DNA of 64,000 nt from Ophthalmolycus amberensis (Eukaryota > Chordata > Actinopteri > Perciformes > Zoarcidae): positions 382,001 to 446,000 of the forward strand of contig JAFEUB010000798.1 in assembly GCA_024529925.1 (NCBI GenBank), in the 5' to 3' direction. This document shows positions 50,801 to 63,299 of the stretch, one piece after another. The position numbers were made by a program, and so were the translations under genes. Under the pieces are notes generated by a model. The model had not been told where the DNA came from. It did not search any database and saw only the letters and a list, made by a program, of their open reading frames with translations. Each line of letters begins with the position of its first letter. Within the stretch, counting starts at the first letter, position 1.

Positions 50801-53800
50801 CTATTTATGATCAGCTCTGTTGCTATCGAAAAACCCTGTTACCTTGCCATCGATGTCCTCATCATGATTTGATTCAATCGTCAATGGTTGTGCTGCATAC
50901 GTTTGGCAGCTGGGGATTTTGTATCTTCCGGCCTCTTCTCTGCACGTCTGTTTTTTAAGCTGCATGCAAGCATCTCTCTCTGTGTTTAGCTCGGTGTTGA
51001 CAGCCACTTTTGCGTCGAAGGTGTTGTTTGTTTTGATGGAGGTGTGTATGTATGCACTGTCTTTGCGGTGGCTGCGTGTCATGGTGACTCTGAAGTTGTG
51101 GGTCTGCTGCAACTCCATCCTGTCCTCCTCCGACACTTTGATGAACGGACACCACGCAAACGCATGACGGAAACCAGCACGAAACCTGCAGGAAAGCAGG
51201 AGAATTGATTTTCTGCCTCGAGTTTTAAGATACTGGAACCTGAGGAGTTTCTGTGTGTGAGTATATCTTCTACCTTTGGTTTAGACAGCAGTAGATGATG
51301 GGATTGTACATAGTCGAACTCATCGCCAACCAGAATATGGCCAGATACACCTGAAAAAGAAAGTAAATATGATGCCCCAGTAAATAAATACGTCAGACTA
51401 AAAATAATGAATGACAGAAGAGCAGCTGCTAACCTGTTGGATGTAATGTTGTTTATAAATGTCTCTGTTAAATGATCCCAATATGAAGTAGATGTGGTAG
51501 GGCAACCAGCAAAGGGCAAAGGTCACCACAACGACAACCATCATCTTCACCACCTATCAGAAATCACAGCGAGAGGAAAACTCAAGTCAATTTTGCCATA
51601 TTTTAAATTCCTAGTTCAGTTCAGCGGTGACGCATCAAAAACCCAAACTTATAGTTTACAACAGTAAAATGTTGAAAGTGTGTGACCTTTCTCTTGGCTG
51701 TTATCTGTCTGTGGTAATGGTCTGTCGCCTCTCCGGGGATGTGCCCACCCCATAGCGATCGGCCGACGAAACTGTAAGTCACCAGCATCACCAGTAGAGG
51801 GAGCAGGTAGATCAGCAATATCACTGCAAACTGGTAACTGCGGAGGGAGAGAAAGAGAGAAAGAGAATCTGATTGTTCAATAGTTTCAGATGTTGTGAAC
51901 TTCTGTAGGTCCACTTTTTGCAGGGTTCCTCTGGTTGATATTTATCCTTTGTCAACATACATTACCAACATTTAAAGGTGAAGATAGCTTAAATAAGAAA
52001 GGAAAATCATAACCATTTATAAAAGTCAATAAAAAGCCTGTGATTACAACTGCTGGTAAGTCATGAGTAAATACATTTTGGTCCAGATGTTTTTTGTACA
52101 GAGGGTGCGAAGACAGACCATTTGTCTGCACCATGCTCATAATGCTCAGTTCTAGATTTTTAGAAATGTTCATTGTAATAACTTCTTGTGTACTGATTTG
52201 CATTAGTGTCCCCATATAAATCCCTTAACATGAGTGAATCAATACAGACACTATCTTAATTATTTGTTCTTTTATATGACAGATGCCACTGTCTGTGTTT
52301 TTTATCATCACTTCTGTTCTTTCACCTTAGTTGATGTGTTCCTCCATAGTCGTCAGGCCAGTCGACCATGCACACGGTTCTGGGGTAGTAAAAAATTGTC
52401 ACGCTGTAGTAGCACTGAGGGAAAGCCAGTAGTATTGCTACGATCCATATCAGGGCAATCACAACCTTTGTGGAGGTGGAGGAGAGGCGGGGCTTCAGAG
52501 GGTGGATGATAGCCATGTACCTGGAAGAACATAAAAGGTTCATTCATTCATATCTTTTACACAGAAATCTGATGTTTAACTCACAGGAGCCAGTGACTCT
52601 ATAAAGGATCTTCTGTAAGTGGGCATCTGTGCCACAGATTGTTCAAAGTATTGCTTTCTCTTTATTAGAAAATCCACCCACTCATTCATCAAGCTATGAA
52701 ATAATGATTTTATATCTCGTCACTCTTTGTATTAAATACTAGTTTGAAGGATGTGTTGTTAATGTGTTGTTCCATGTGTTGCCTTTCCTTGTCATCCATC
52801 ATCCTGACAACATGTAGTTCTCAAACTAAAGCGCTTTATGATCTGAATATCCTGTAATTTAAAACCTCCATCCCCTATAAATCAACTTGTGCTTTCACTT
52901 GAAAATTGAAGGCCTGACTTTGAGTGAAATGTTAATAAAAAGACTAAACTGATTCTGTCGACTTGATACGTGCTTTAGCGAAAGCGATCAGCTTAATGAA
53001 AGAGAGGTCTTGTTTCCTGGCCTTCTGCCAAAGTACTAAAAATGTCATTCCTCCCTGCATGTCTGTGTGACGAAAACTAAACTCAATATACTGACAAAGA
53101 GTATAGCGATTGCCATTTATCATCAAGCTTAACATATCTTATGTATATCTGTCATATTCATTTTATGGAATCAGAAGAATGCTTTTGTCTGACCTGACGA
53201 ACTGAATAATGAAACAGATGTATTAACAATAGCAAATTATTAACAATTAACAATTAACAAATAGACAATTACAAAATCAGCCTACTATCACCTGAAGAAT
53301 ATATCAAGGATTAGAGGACTTATGTCTCAACAGGATTTGGAAAAACTTGTCCATGCATTTATCTTCAGCAGACTGGACTACTGTAACGGTGTGTTTACAG
53401 GTCTCTGTAAAAAATCTGTCAGAAAGCTGCAGCTGATTCAGAACGCTGCAGCTCGAGTCCTCACTAAGACCAGGAGGGTGGATCACATCACCCCAGTTCT
53501 GATGTCTTTGCACTGGCTTCCTGTCCAACAAAGAATTGACTTTAAAATCCTGCTGTTGGTTTACAAAGCACTGAATGGTTTTGGGCCAAAATACATCTCT
53601 GATCTGCTGCTACCTTATGAACCATCCCGACCCCTCAGGTCGTCTGGGACCGGTCTACTTTCTGTTCCCAGAGTCAGAACTAAACATGGAGAAGCAGCGT
53701 TCAGTTTTTCTGCTCCACATATCTGGAACAAAGTCCCAGAAAGCTGCAGGTCTGCTGAGACCCTCAGCTCCTTTAAATCAAGATTGAAGACTTTTCTGTT

Positions 53801-56639
53801 TGCTGCTGCCTTTAATTGAACCACATTCAATTAATATATTAATCAATTTCCTGCATTTCTGCATTTTACTACTGTATTTTATTTCTTACACTGTTCTTAA
53901 TTGCTGTTAAATCTCCTTTTCTTTTGCCTTATGTTTTGATGCTTTTAATGGTTTTAAAAGGACTGCACAATATATCGCCATTTCCTCCGGGACCGAGTTC
54001 GTGCAAGGCGTACACGATAAAACGCAGATCGGCAGAGATCTTTTCCAGATGTGGTTTGTGTGCGAGTAATTGCAGAATTGCGGCAGTGTATGGTTGATTG
54101 CGTGCAGCGTAATGTCTCAGGGAGACATCGATTATTGTTTCAATGTATGTTTTAAATCTCCTTTACTTTTGCCTTTATGCTTTTAATGGTTTCATGTGAA
54201 GCACTTTGAATTACCTTGTTGTTGAAATGTGCTATACAAATAAACTTGCCTTGCCTTGCCTTGCCTTAACAGTGAAGACTCGCTGAACATTTATATGCAA
54301 TTTCACTGATCATCGACGAAAGCTACTGTGTGTATTAGCATATCTGATGTGCAAGAACAAATACCTTTATGCATGAAGATGTAAAATGTACTATATTGAA
54401 GAGAAACATTGCACTCTGGTGTATCAGCCCATCTGTCCACTGACAGCCATGTTCAGTACAGTTATACTCATTTGCTTAACAGCATTACTCGGTTTTATCA
54501 CCATCATAATCAAATGATAGAAATCTGACTATGAATCATTCATTTGAATTATTCACGACCAACAGTGTGAATGTATTTAAATGGTTTATGCTATACTTAA
54601 CCCCCCTTTTTAGCTTTATAGATCAAACCTGTGGGATCTTGCATAAATGTATTTTCATTAAAAGATACTATTTAATTTACATTTTTTATTTAATGTGTTG
54701 CAGTCAGTGGAGCATAAATGAAAATTAAAAAAAATGTAAACTTGTCATCTGGATCTTGTTAGTGAACCCTAAAGTGTGAGCAGAAATATTAAACTGCAAA
54801 TGACACAAATAATCAAAAAAATAAGAGAGAATGTTTTTTCATGTAATAGTTATTCTGGCTGTTTTGTAAAACAACACACTCTCAGGTTTTGCTTTAACTT
54901 TAACTCTCTTTATTTATCTCTTTCTCTTAATTTTCAGTTCGCTCTTACGACTCACCTGTAAAAGTAAAACTTGTAGGATTGTTGCTGCAATGTGGAGGTG
55001 GTAGAGAATCATTTTACAAATGCAGATTATGTTCCACAGTTTATATGTTTAATGTGTGATTAAGTGTTTTCTGCTTGCTGCTGCAGCTGTTGACAACAAA
55101 GAAAACACCTGAATAAAATAACAAAAACCGACGATTTCACAAAATTGGAAAGTACTGAGGAGGAATTATTGATCTATAAGTAGATGTAACACCTGGTCTG
55201 AGCGTATGGCATATGTTATGTATATTAAGCGCAGCATCAGATTAAAGACTAAACAGACTGACCATTCATGCTCCAGTACGCATTAATGACATCTGTATCT
55301 CTGCTGCTTGTTGACCCATATCTCCTTCTTGCAGCATTTTCCTCTGAACTTGGGGAACAGTTTCTGCTGCTGCTGATGTCAAATGATATCAGTATCCAAC
55401 CTCAAATGACAAACCCCTGACTGAAAAAGAACTGCAGTGAAGAATTAACTCATGAAAGATATTGTAATAGGCCAGCCTGTATCTGCCATTAATACAGTAG
55501 TATTAAGTAGTTTTTCAGGGCATTTTATACTCATCAACCAGTGTGTTAAGCACATTTATTCACCATAACTAAAATCCATAAAGAAGAAGAACATCAATAT
55601 GTCACAGATAGAATATGTAGCAGTCAAGTGGCAGTCAAGCTTTCTTACCTGTCCACTGCGATGGCAGCCATCGAGTATATTGAAGAAAACATGGCTGTGA
55701 TGGGGAAGAAGTTCTGAAACCGGCAATAGCCTAGGCCAAAGTACCAGTCGTTGTGAAGCGCATAGACAAAGTTAAAAAGAGTGTTAAAGGTTGCCATGGA
55801 AACGTCTGAGAAGGCCAGGTTGACGATGAAGTAGTTGGTGACGGTCCTCATGCGCCTGTGAGCAAGAATAATCCAGATCACTGTTACATTGCCAGTGATG
55901 GACACCAGGATAATGAGGGAGTAGGCTATAGCCCACAGAGCCACCTGAGAGAGGAGAGGGAGAGGAGAGGGAGAGGAAGAGGAAGAGGAGAGGAAGAGGA
56001 GAGGAGACAAATTAGAGATGAATAGGAGAGGAGAGGAGAGGAGAATAGAGGAGTGCAGACAAGACGGCAGGAAAGAATACGAAGAAGAGAGTAGAGGGGG
56101 GAGAGAAGATGAGAGGAGATGTAATGAGATGACGAAAGGAGAGGAGAGATAAGGAAAGGAAGAGAAGAGGATTGTAAATATATACGTATATATATATCTT
56201 CTCTACCTATATATATATATATTTGTTAATATATATACATATAATCAAACAATCAATTGAAAACTTAATCGATAGCCTGTAATATTCTGCCTCAAAATAC
56301 TTAATTGGTAGGGCTTAGATGTTTTTTTACATTTAGGATGCTTGTGGTTTTTTTTTCAAACAGGATCTCTGCATTTTTCAAACAAACACTTAAAAACATT
56401 AGTTTTGTTTGCTTTGTAGTCGTTTTTTTAAACAACTTCAATAGGATATCGTTCATTCATTCATTGATTAAAGTCTTCCGGGTTTCATCTCTTTATTCTC
56501 CCACCTGCCAGTCCGGCTGCTGGAACTGATTCCCGATCGTCTCGTTCCCGTCCTCCAGCCAGTCCGTGGTCAATGAATACGGCAATGAAGTGGCCTCCAT
56601 GTCTCGTTCAATGTGTTGAATCAGACCCTCGGCGTCCAT
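50801..56639 (-). CDS. tacr2: Tachykinin receptor 2 (neurokinin-2 receptor), class A GPCR
   Basis: Seven coding exons in transcript order: 56639-56505, 55944-55649, 52520-52326, 51837-51687, 51553-51434, 51350-51274, 51185-50801. They total 1359 nt, 452 aa, all in frame. The ATG at 56639-56637 has A at -3. Seen: a short N terminus with an Asn-glycosylation site (GNETI); TM1 from VALWAIAY; TM2 VTNYFIVNLAFSD; TM3 ending VDRYMAI (DRY motif split by an intron); TM5 LLIYLLPLLV; TM6 FALCWLPYH; TM7 with NPIIY. The C tail has a WCPF segment where mammalian NK receptors have RCCP, a likely palmitoylation Cys. It binds tachykinins such as neurokinin A and couples to Gq. The 195- and 151-nt exons match family exon sizes, and 120+77 equals the family's 197-nt exon. 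The tacr2 name rests on its place between hk1 and tspan15. Two introns (before TM1 and at IQQ/VYLAI) are additional to the five-exon plan I recall. Confidence 0.93.
52521..55648 (-). other. tacr2 intron between TM3 and second coding third (3.1 kb)
   Basis: Contains the L2 copy at 53264-54265 on the opposite strand. The remainder is AT-rich, with no coding homology seen. Confidence 0.6.
53264..54265 (+). mobile_element. L2-type LINE fragment, second copy, with nested insertion
   Basis: Closely matches 17877-18646: the same RT C-terminal frame (53322-53819, stop at the same place), AATAAA near the end and a (CTTGC)n tail. It is truncated further at the 5' end. About 54 to 200 bp of unrelated sequence (about 53957-54150), starting AGGACTGCACAATATATCGC, interrupts the 3' UTR, with part of the UTR repeated on each side. 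It lies antisense within tacr2. Confidence 0.85.
55945..56165. repeat. Polypurine GA-rich tract in tacr2 intron 1
   Basis: About 220 bp of nearly uninterrupted A/G on the plus strand (GAGAGG and GGAAGA units). On the tacr2 strand it is an unusually long polypyrimidine tract directly ahead of the acceptor at 55945. Confidence 0.88.
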
Positions 56640-57608
56640 TCTTCTCCCTCTTTATTTAACTGTAGGTCCTTCATGCGTAATGGGGCACAATGAGAGATTT
56701 GCAGGAGGTCAGGTAACCTTATGTGATATTCTACCGTCTCATGTTCTTGGAGTTACCTAAAATATAACTTGATTTGTAAATATCTCATGCAGTAGACTTA
56801 GTGAGTGCTAGAACTGTTGTACAATTCTAGCTGAATTTTTCCTATGATTTCAAGATATTTCAAGATATGTAATAATAGATATTTCAAGATATTTTATAAT
56901 ATTTTAACACTAAACATCTATGCTTTGCAGGCATACAATCACGTCAAGTGGGAAATTAGCATTCGGCCGTCTGAACATCAGCACAGTCGCCTGAGTTAAT
57001 AATCATACATCATATCACTATTACAGCAAGTTCCACATCTACTGATAGCCTAATCTTACAGGAGCACATGTTAGTTTTATTCAAACATTTCCTCCTGCAT
57101 CAAATAAAGCTGCACTTTGTTTCACCTCACATTTGATTGAAATTATGTTTTAATATGCTAAATATGTTTAACTGTTGCGATACTAATATAAATACATTCA
57201 TCAGCCAATGTGCACCACGGGCATTTGACTCACAGACATTTTCTTTGGCTGCAGGCGCAACAGCCACAAGTGATGAAGTCATGCATTGGACGGAACCAAG
57301 ATGTTCTGCACAATTATAAGACAACATCTTTACTTCTTTCATCTGGCTTACCTCTCGTGGTTGAGTTGTCAGTTTTAACATCAGTTTGTCCAATCCATAG
57401 TAAACAATGTCCGTAAATTAGACTCCGTGTGCGTAATGGACAACCAGGTACATCCAATAATCCATCAAGACATCTCAACTCTCTCTCTCTGACCATACAC
57501 ACTCTTTCCCTCTCTCCTGGAATGTGTAGCTCATTACGGTACAACCTGCTGAGAGAGACGCACTGACAGGCATGCACGCGACTGTGCGCGTGGAGCTGCG
57601 CCAACAAA

Positions 57609-57665
<57 letters not shown>

Positions 57666-57700
57666 TAGATGAAAAGCAGAACAAAATCAACTGCTCTGTT
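56640..57700 (-). promoter_or_regulatory. tacr2 upstream region
   Basis: The sequence preceding the minus-strand ATG. It contains a (GA)n tract at 57608-57660. No clear core promoter element is visible; the role is inferred from position. Confidence 0.3.
57608..57660. repeat. (GA)n microsatellite
   Basis: A near-pure GA run of about 50 bp, about 1 kb upstream of the tacr2 ATG. Confidence 0.95.
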
Positions 57701-59921
57701 CCGCACATTTCCTGAATATATTGTCTGTGAGAAAATGAAAATAAAAATGAATAAATATTGAAACAGAAAGAATAGGAAGGGCATCAATTGAAGGCATGTG
57801 TTGGCTCTGGATGGCTCCATCATGGCTGAAAGCTTGGATGTGAAATACAGAACTATGAAGACTGGTTAAAAAACAGGAGAGCAAGAGTTACATCCACACA
57901 CTAAACTCTCCATGGAAAAGCAAGGAGGTGCTCCTTTGAGTGATTGTGTCGCTATCTGGATTACTGCAACTGAAGTGTTCCTCATAGAATTTATCTGACA
58001 TGAACTGAGGGGGCTACAGAGTTGAAAATGGGGTTGATAATCCATGCCGCAGTACTTGTAAAGTACAGCTCTGTGTTTGCAGTTATTGGCAGTCACACAT
58101 TTAGAAAATAAATGCTGCTTCTTGTTAGAGCTGTGGCATTTGAAACATGACAAAACACTTACATGTCTCCCCAGAGATCGAATGAGTCAGTGTTTATGTG
58201 CTGCTGGTTTAAAACTGTGAATATAAATATGAGTATTACAATATTAGTGCATGTAAAAGGGCACATGAGTACTGGCATTGTCCTAGCAATTTGCATCAAT
58301 ACATGTGTTTAAAAAGAGATAAACAATATAAATATGCACTTTTTAACTCAGCCACTATCACCATAAGGTCCCATCAAGGGCACTTTCATGCACACTTGCT
58401 GTACTTGTACAATGTTCACATATCTATAATGGTGATGTGTGGCAGTCATTTGTGTTTCTTCATACTCTGTGATAAGCTAATTTTCTTTTGATGTGTTATG
58501 GCTTCTATTTTTCTCTGTCTTACTGTTATCTTCTTGTGCTTTCTGTTGTTTTTATACTCACTGACAGTAGCACTTTGTTGTTTGATATTCCTCCTCACAT
58601 TTGTACTCTTTTGGTGTCTCTCCTCTCTCCTGCTCTCTGTGACTCTCCCTCCCTCTCAGAGGAAATATACTCTTATGTGTTTGCACAGAAAATAACAGAT
58701 AGAGGTTAAGCCTGCTGACTTCAGCTGAACTCACTCAGTTCTTTTCTCTGCTGTGTGTGTACAGTATGCACTGCATGTGTGTACTTTCACATGCTCAAAA
58801 ATCCTTATTGGTCAGCAGGGCCTGGTGAAGGGCATGTTAAAGGGCACAGGCAGGCAGGGGAATGAGACGTTTTTTACCAAGCTGTAAGTGTACATATACT
58901 CCTGAGTGAATCCAAGCCTGATGCACTGCAGAGGGACGAATAACAGTGGTGACGGTAACACTAATGATGAAACACACATACCCTGATCTAGCACAAATAA
59001 ATGTCCTCTCATCTTCTGTTAATTGTTGCACTTGAGCACATTTCAAAGACTACATCTGAAAATACTCAGGTTTGCTTTACTTTATCAAGATGAGATGAAA
59101 ACTAGCCAAAACTAACCGGGTGAAAATAGTGATTTACTTGACTGAACAGCCACTCAGACGGCTCCCTCTTACCGACTCAACACACTATATTGCTGAACGA
59201 CTGCTGATAAGGGTCGACCAGAGCCAATTGTGCCTAAAGCACAGCAAACAGTATGGGCCATGGTTGGCCACAGACAGCCTGTCTGCGTGCAGCCAGCTTT
59301 GAATGAATGTATCAGCGTCTCACATAGCTTCATTGGCAGCACAAGTCAGTTGGTATTACATGCACAAATAATCACCACTTTGTATATATGTGCAAGACAA
59401 AGGGTGGCGTATTATTTATAATTTTTTGACAAATTCCTGAATCACTTCCCAGATTGCAGGGTAGGTAATTAATGCTGGCATTGTGGAGATTACTGCCTGT
59501 AGAGGGGGGAAGGGAAGCCAGTGTTACATAGTGTTGTTGCACTGTTTTATGCCATCCTCCTTGCCAAACCACTTTCAAAAGGTGGTTTATAACCTAATCT
59601 CAGTGAGACTTTTATTTTTTTAAATAAAGGAAAAGAGGAGGAAGTGCAATGAGCCCATAATTCCTGGATACGCCCCTGAGGCATTCAGATCAATTTCGCG
59701 GTTCGGCGGTCGCAAAACAATTGTATTTCATCAATCGAAATCTCAGTGGCCATTTAAATGTTTTACCGGTGAAATACTCCCTCTCGATATCGTTTTCAGT
59801 TTACTTCAGCCCATAAACCTCCCACCCATCCATCACTCGTGCGCTGCCAGGTGTGGTGACGGTGACAACGCGGAAGTGAGTTGTCAACATCACAGGAGTC
59901 AGCTGTCCTCAGTCAGCCACG
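57701..59921. other. tacr2-tspan15 divergent spacer and tspan15 leader
   Basis: The two genes diverge from this region. Sequence from about 59690 is richer in CpG (CGCGGTTCGGCGGTCGC) and is the likely tspan15 promoter and 5' UTR. Elsewhere nothing is recognised. Confidence 0.45.
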
Positions 59922-60011
59922 ATGTCCGACAAGGAAGATGTCCGATACTGTCAGCGATTCTCATACATTTTACTCAAATTTCTCCTGTTCGCTTATGCCA
60001 TCGTCTGGTGG
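59922..60011 (+). CDS. tspan15: Tetraspanin-15, coding exon 1 (3' partial)
   Basis: The ATG at 59922 (A at -3) opens 30 codons ending in WW, followed by a GTGAGT donor. The translation has VRYCxRFSYxxLKF and the start of TM1 (LLFAYAIVWW), matching the human TSPAN15 N terminus (VRYCARFSY...LKF). TSPAN15 is a four-pass TspanC8 tetraspanin that, in mammals, associates with ADAM10 and directs its trafficking and substrate choice. The remaining exons are beyond base 64000. Synteny with tacr2 and hk1 supports the call. Confidence 0.9.
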
Positions 60012-60825
60012 GTGAGTAACGCCATTATGATGATTTGTTAAAGAGGAGCGCGCGCTGTTTGCACAAATATCCCGGTTTGCGGGCGCAGACAGAGGGTGTG
60101 TGTGTGTTCGTTTCAACTGGAGCCGTGTGTGCCGTCCACCTCCATGGAAAGGAATCATAATAAATGGTGTTATTGCTAGAAAATGATCGACGCTCAACAT
60201 TTCATCCACTTTTGAAATCGCAGCGTTCAGTTGTGATCCACAGTTTGAACGCGACAGGTCTCGTACCTGTGGAGTAGTGTTCTTCTGCAGTCTGTCTGCT
60301 ACAAGGTGGCCACACCCTCCTGTGTGCACCTTTACCCTGCTCTTACCTGCCTGATCCGTACTCGGTAAACGCATCGACCGACCAGATAAAGAGGAACAGT
60401 CAGCTATAATCAGGCTTTTCTTTCTGGGAGATTCCACAAGCTGCTTGTGCACATTGTTGTCTGTCCGGCTGTGGTCGGACATGAGTCACGTGAGAGCCAC
60501 CAGATGACAGACAGGCAATAATGTTTTCAGTAAGTTTAGGAAAGTGACGTAACAACATTAAATTAATCTAAATGACAGTTGGTCTAGTAATTACAGGCCT
60601 ATTGTTCAGTTAACCAACTAACATAATCTGCATGTTAGCATGAAATTGGGGATATTCAGGCATATTCTCTGAAGTTTAGAGATATTTCATCTGCTTCCCT
60701 TTTCTTCTTTTTTTAAAAGAGACAGAACATCCACACGTCAGACTTGAACAGTGTGTTTTTCATTCAAATTTATTTAAAAAAGGTAGTTAACACAACAAAC
60801 ATAAAATGTAATCCTATTACTATGA

Positions 60826-61102
60826 TTAAAGGTGCATTGTGAAGGATTTGGCGACATCTAATGTTAAACTTCAGTGGCTGATACAAAAACGTGAAACGCT
60901 AAAGGCTCCGGCTAGAGCCAGTGTTGTGTTTATCTGATCTGGGCTTTTGTTGCAACATGGCGTAGACATGAACGGCTCAATCTATCAAAAACACCATTTT
61001 CTTACTTTCATGTGGTTATTCACTTGTAAGTATATTCATTTATTTATTATATTCCATTTCTGCCAATAGATCCCCCTAAATGCTTGACACTGATCCTTTA
61101 AA
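60826..61102. mobile_element. MITE related to the 49903-50112 element
   Basis: The left end TTAAAGGTGCATTGTGAAGG and right end GACACTGATCCTTTAAA are inverted relatives. Shared internal motifs are CAACATGGCG and ATTTCTGCCAATAGATCCCC. It is older and more diverged than typical copies. Confidence 0.65.
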
Positions 61103-62716
61103 TCGAAGTGCAGTTGCACTCACATAGAACATTTATTTTACAGAACTGCACTGTAATCTCTGAACGCATCGGGGAACAGAACCGATGTACTGATCGCATA
61201 TTTTATTGAACATTGGCGGATAACGATCCTCAGTAAAACTTTATTTCACACTATGATGGTTAAGGTAACCTCTGTATTTAATCCACCGCGATCCGTTACA
61301 CCACTATTTACAACCTACACAACAAGGTTACCACAGACTGTGAAGGAATCTGCTGGTTGTGTAGCTCAAGCTGGCTAACTGTTTGTTGATTGTTGATGGA
61401 GGGATTATTATGACTGGGTTCTTGCTGCCTCTGCATGACTGGCTGATTGACTGGGACAGCAGATGTCCAGGGGCCATTGACCATCAAAGGCCCCCAAAAC
61501 CACAAGTAGTGCAAGCATGCATGAAATCAAAAGTCTCACTCTCAGGGAAGTTAGGAAGGGGACGTTAAGACAGAAATTCAAAAATATACACAGGTTGTAT
61601 TGTATTATTATATTAATTCAAGCTGAAACAGAAAAAAGACACCATAATAGCTTCTATTATGTCAGGTTTTTCAAAGAAATAAAAGTTTCTGTGCGCCAAA
61701 CCCTGCAGCTGTTCCCTGTCATAGAAAACATGACAGATGGCTGATTGACACAACACTTACCATAGAAAGAAAATCAGTTGTTAGTTTCCTCCGTGGGACA
61801 TTTCTGAAACGTTTATTCATGAAGAGAGGGGAGGAGTGAGAGTGGGATGGTGAGGCAGATGGAGTCAGTAATGGGTTTATTATGGCGAATGAATGCCGCC
61901 TTGATAGGAGATGTGAATCAGATTAACGGTTTATATTTACATTGCTCATACAGCTTGTTGATTCAGTCATGATGTTAAAGAGACACTCAGCAGACGCCGT
62001 CTCTGAGGAATGTGGCTTATCTCAGCGTGATGCAGTCGAGAATAAAGAGCAGTCTGGCTCATGTTGTCTCATCCTCCAGGAAACGTTGACAGTAGCAAGT
62101 GTTCACACACTCGACATTAAAGTGGGTGCTGTTGTATTCAAATCAACAGCAACTGTTTTGTGCCATAATTTTGATGAAACAGGTGTGTGATAGGAATTGA
62201 AACGTATTTTTAATTGACTGCATGCACAAATGCTGATACAGCAGGCAGCTTTATTGGCAGCAGTGGCCAAATTCTGTGGTGGTGATTTATTGAGAAGCTT
62301 GTGTTGCCCATACACGATTCAGTGACATGTTTTCAACCTCAGACCTTTGCTTTCTCATGTGATCCACTGATCTTTTAAACTACCTAAAAAGGAAGCCGTA
62401 GTAGTATAATTAGCTGTTACTGTCATGCTTTCAGACTTTTATTTATTCCTCCTTTTTTATTATTAAATGACAAACGGCATATGTTGGAGGAACAACACAG
62501 TTACTTCCTGTTCACTGTGTGAAATGACTTCATCTAATCCAGCTTTATACTGTATGCTCAAAGGTGGTGCAGTTGATGAGACTAAAATCAAAACTAAAGC
62601 AAAGCATGAAAAAGGGATATGGTTATTCCAAAGGTCATGTTGATTCTGAGATGATGATATGCCAATATGTGTAGTGACATAATGCACACACCAGTGTCGT
62701 GTGTCCTGGTGTTTGT

Positions 62717-62780
62717 CCCATGTCAGAATCTGAATCAGAACCGTTTATTGCCACGGTTTTGATTCTGATTCTGACATGGG
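62717..62780. repeat. Imperfect palindrome built from two LINE-tail-like motifs
   Basis: 27-bp arms (62717-62743 and 62754-62780) match at about 25 positions around a 10-base loop. Each arm contains ATTCTGATTCTG or its complement and the TTTATTGCC motif seen at fish LINE 3' ends. Confidence 0.8.
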
Positions 62781-63267
62781 AATCCCATGTCTGCAGCTTG
62801 TAGCCTGGTTGGTTTCAGTACTGCATCTGAAGTCTCAGCACTGACTGTATGACAGCAGTTAGTCAAGCTCACTAATAGAACTGTGGAATTGTTGCAGCGG
62901 AGTGTAGTCGGTTATATGATACAACTTAACCTTGGCCTGATGCCCTGATATTGTCACCAAGTCATCTGCAGAAATTTGGAGTTGCTTTGTTTATGGCTCC
63001 AAGTGCCCCCCCCCCCTCTCCCTCTCCTCTCCTCTTGGCTGAATTGAAGTGAGTTCAGGGCTGGCATGCGACCAGCCAGCAGCGAGATCTCATAACAGAC
63101 AGCAACCAGGGACTTGTAAGGAAAAGACATTGTGGTGGATTATAAATAGTGCTTGGACCTTTTAGAACTGAAAGGCTGAAGATAAATTGTGGGGAGGCAG
63201 ACAAACGTGTCAAAGAATGAGGCTTTTTGCACGAGCAACATGCTGTCCTCTAACTGTTTGCCACCAC

Positions 63268-63271
<4 letters not shown>

Positions 63272-63298
<27 letters not shown>

Positions 63299-63299
63299 C
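63272..63299. repeat. (GT)n microsatellite
   Basis: A GT run of about 28 bp in tspan15 intron 1. Confidence 0.95.

Noticed and set aside
55945..56010. Extension of the tacr2 exon 2 frame into the GA-rich tract, giving a Ser/Pro/Leu-rich N terminus
   Set aside because: There is no ATG in the extension, a good acceptor lies at 55945, and a proper first exon with an in-phase donor exists at 56505-56639.
57314..57823. 169-codon minus-strand frame
   Set aside because: Its centre is the translated (GA)n repeat and it has no recognisable motifs.
59970..60482. 170-codon minus-strand frame overlapping tspan15 exon 1
   Set aside because: It is antisense to a confirmed exon, has no domain, and lies in CpG-rich sequence where stop codons are scarce.
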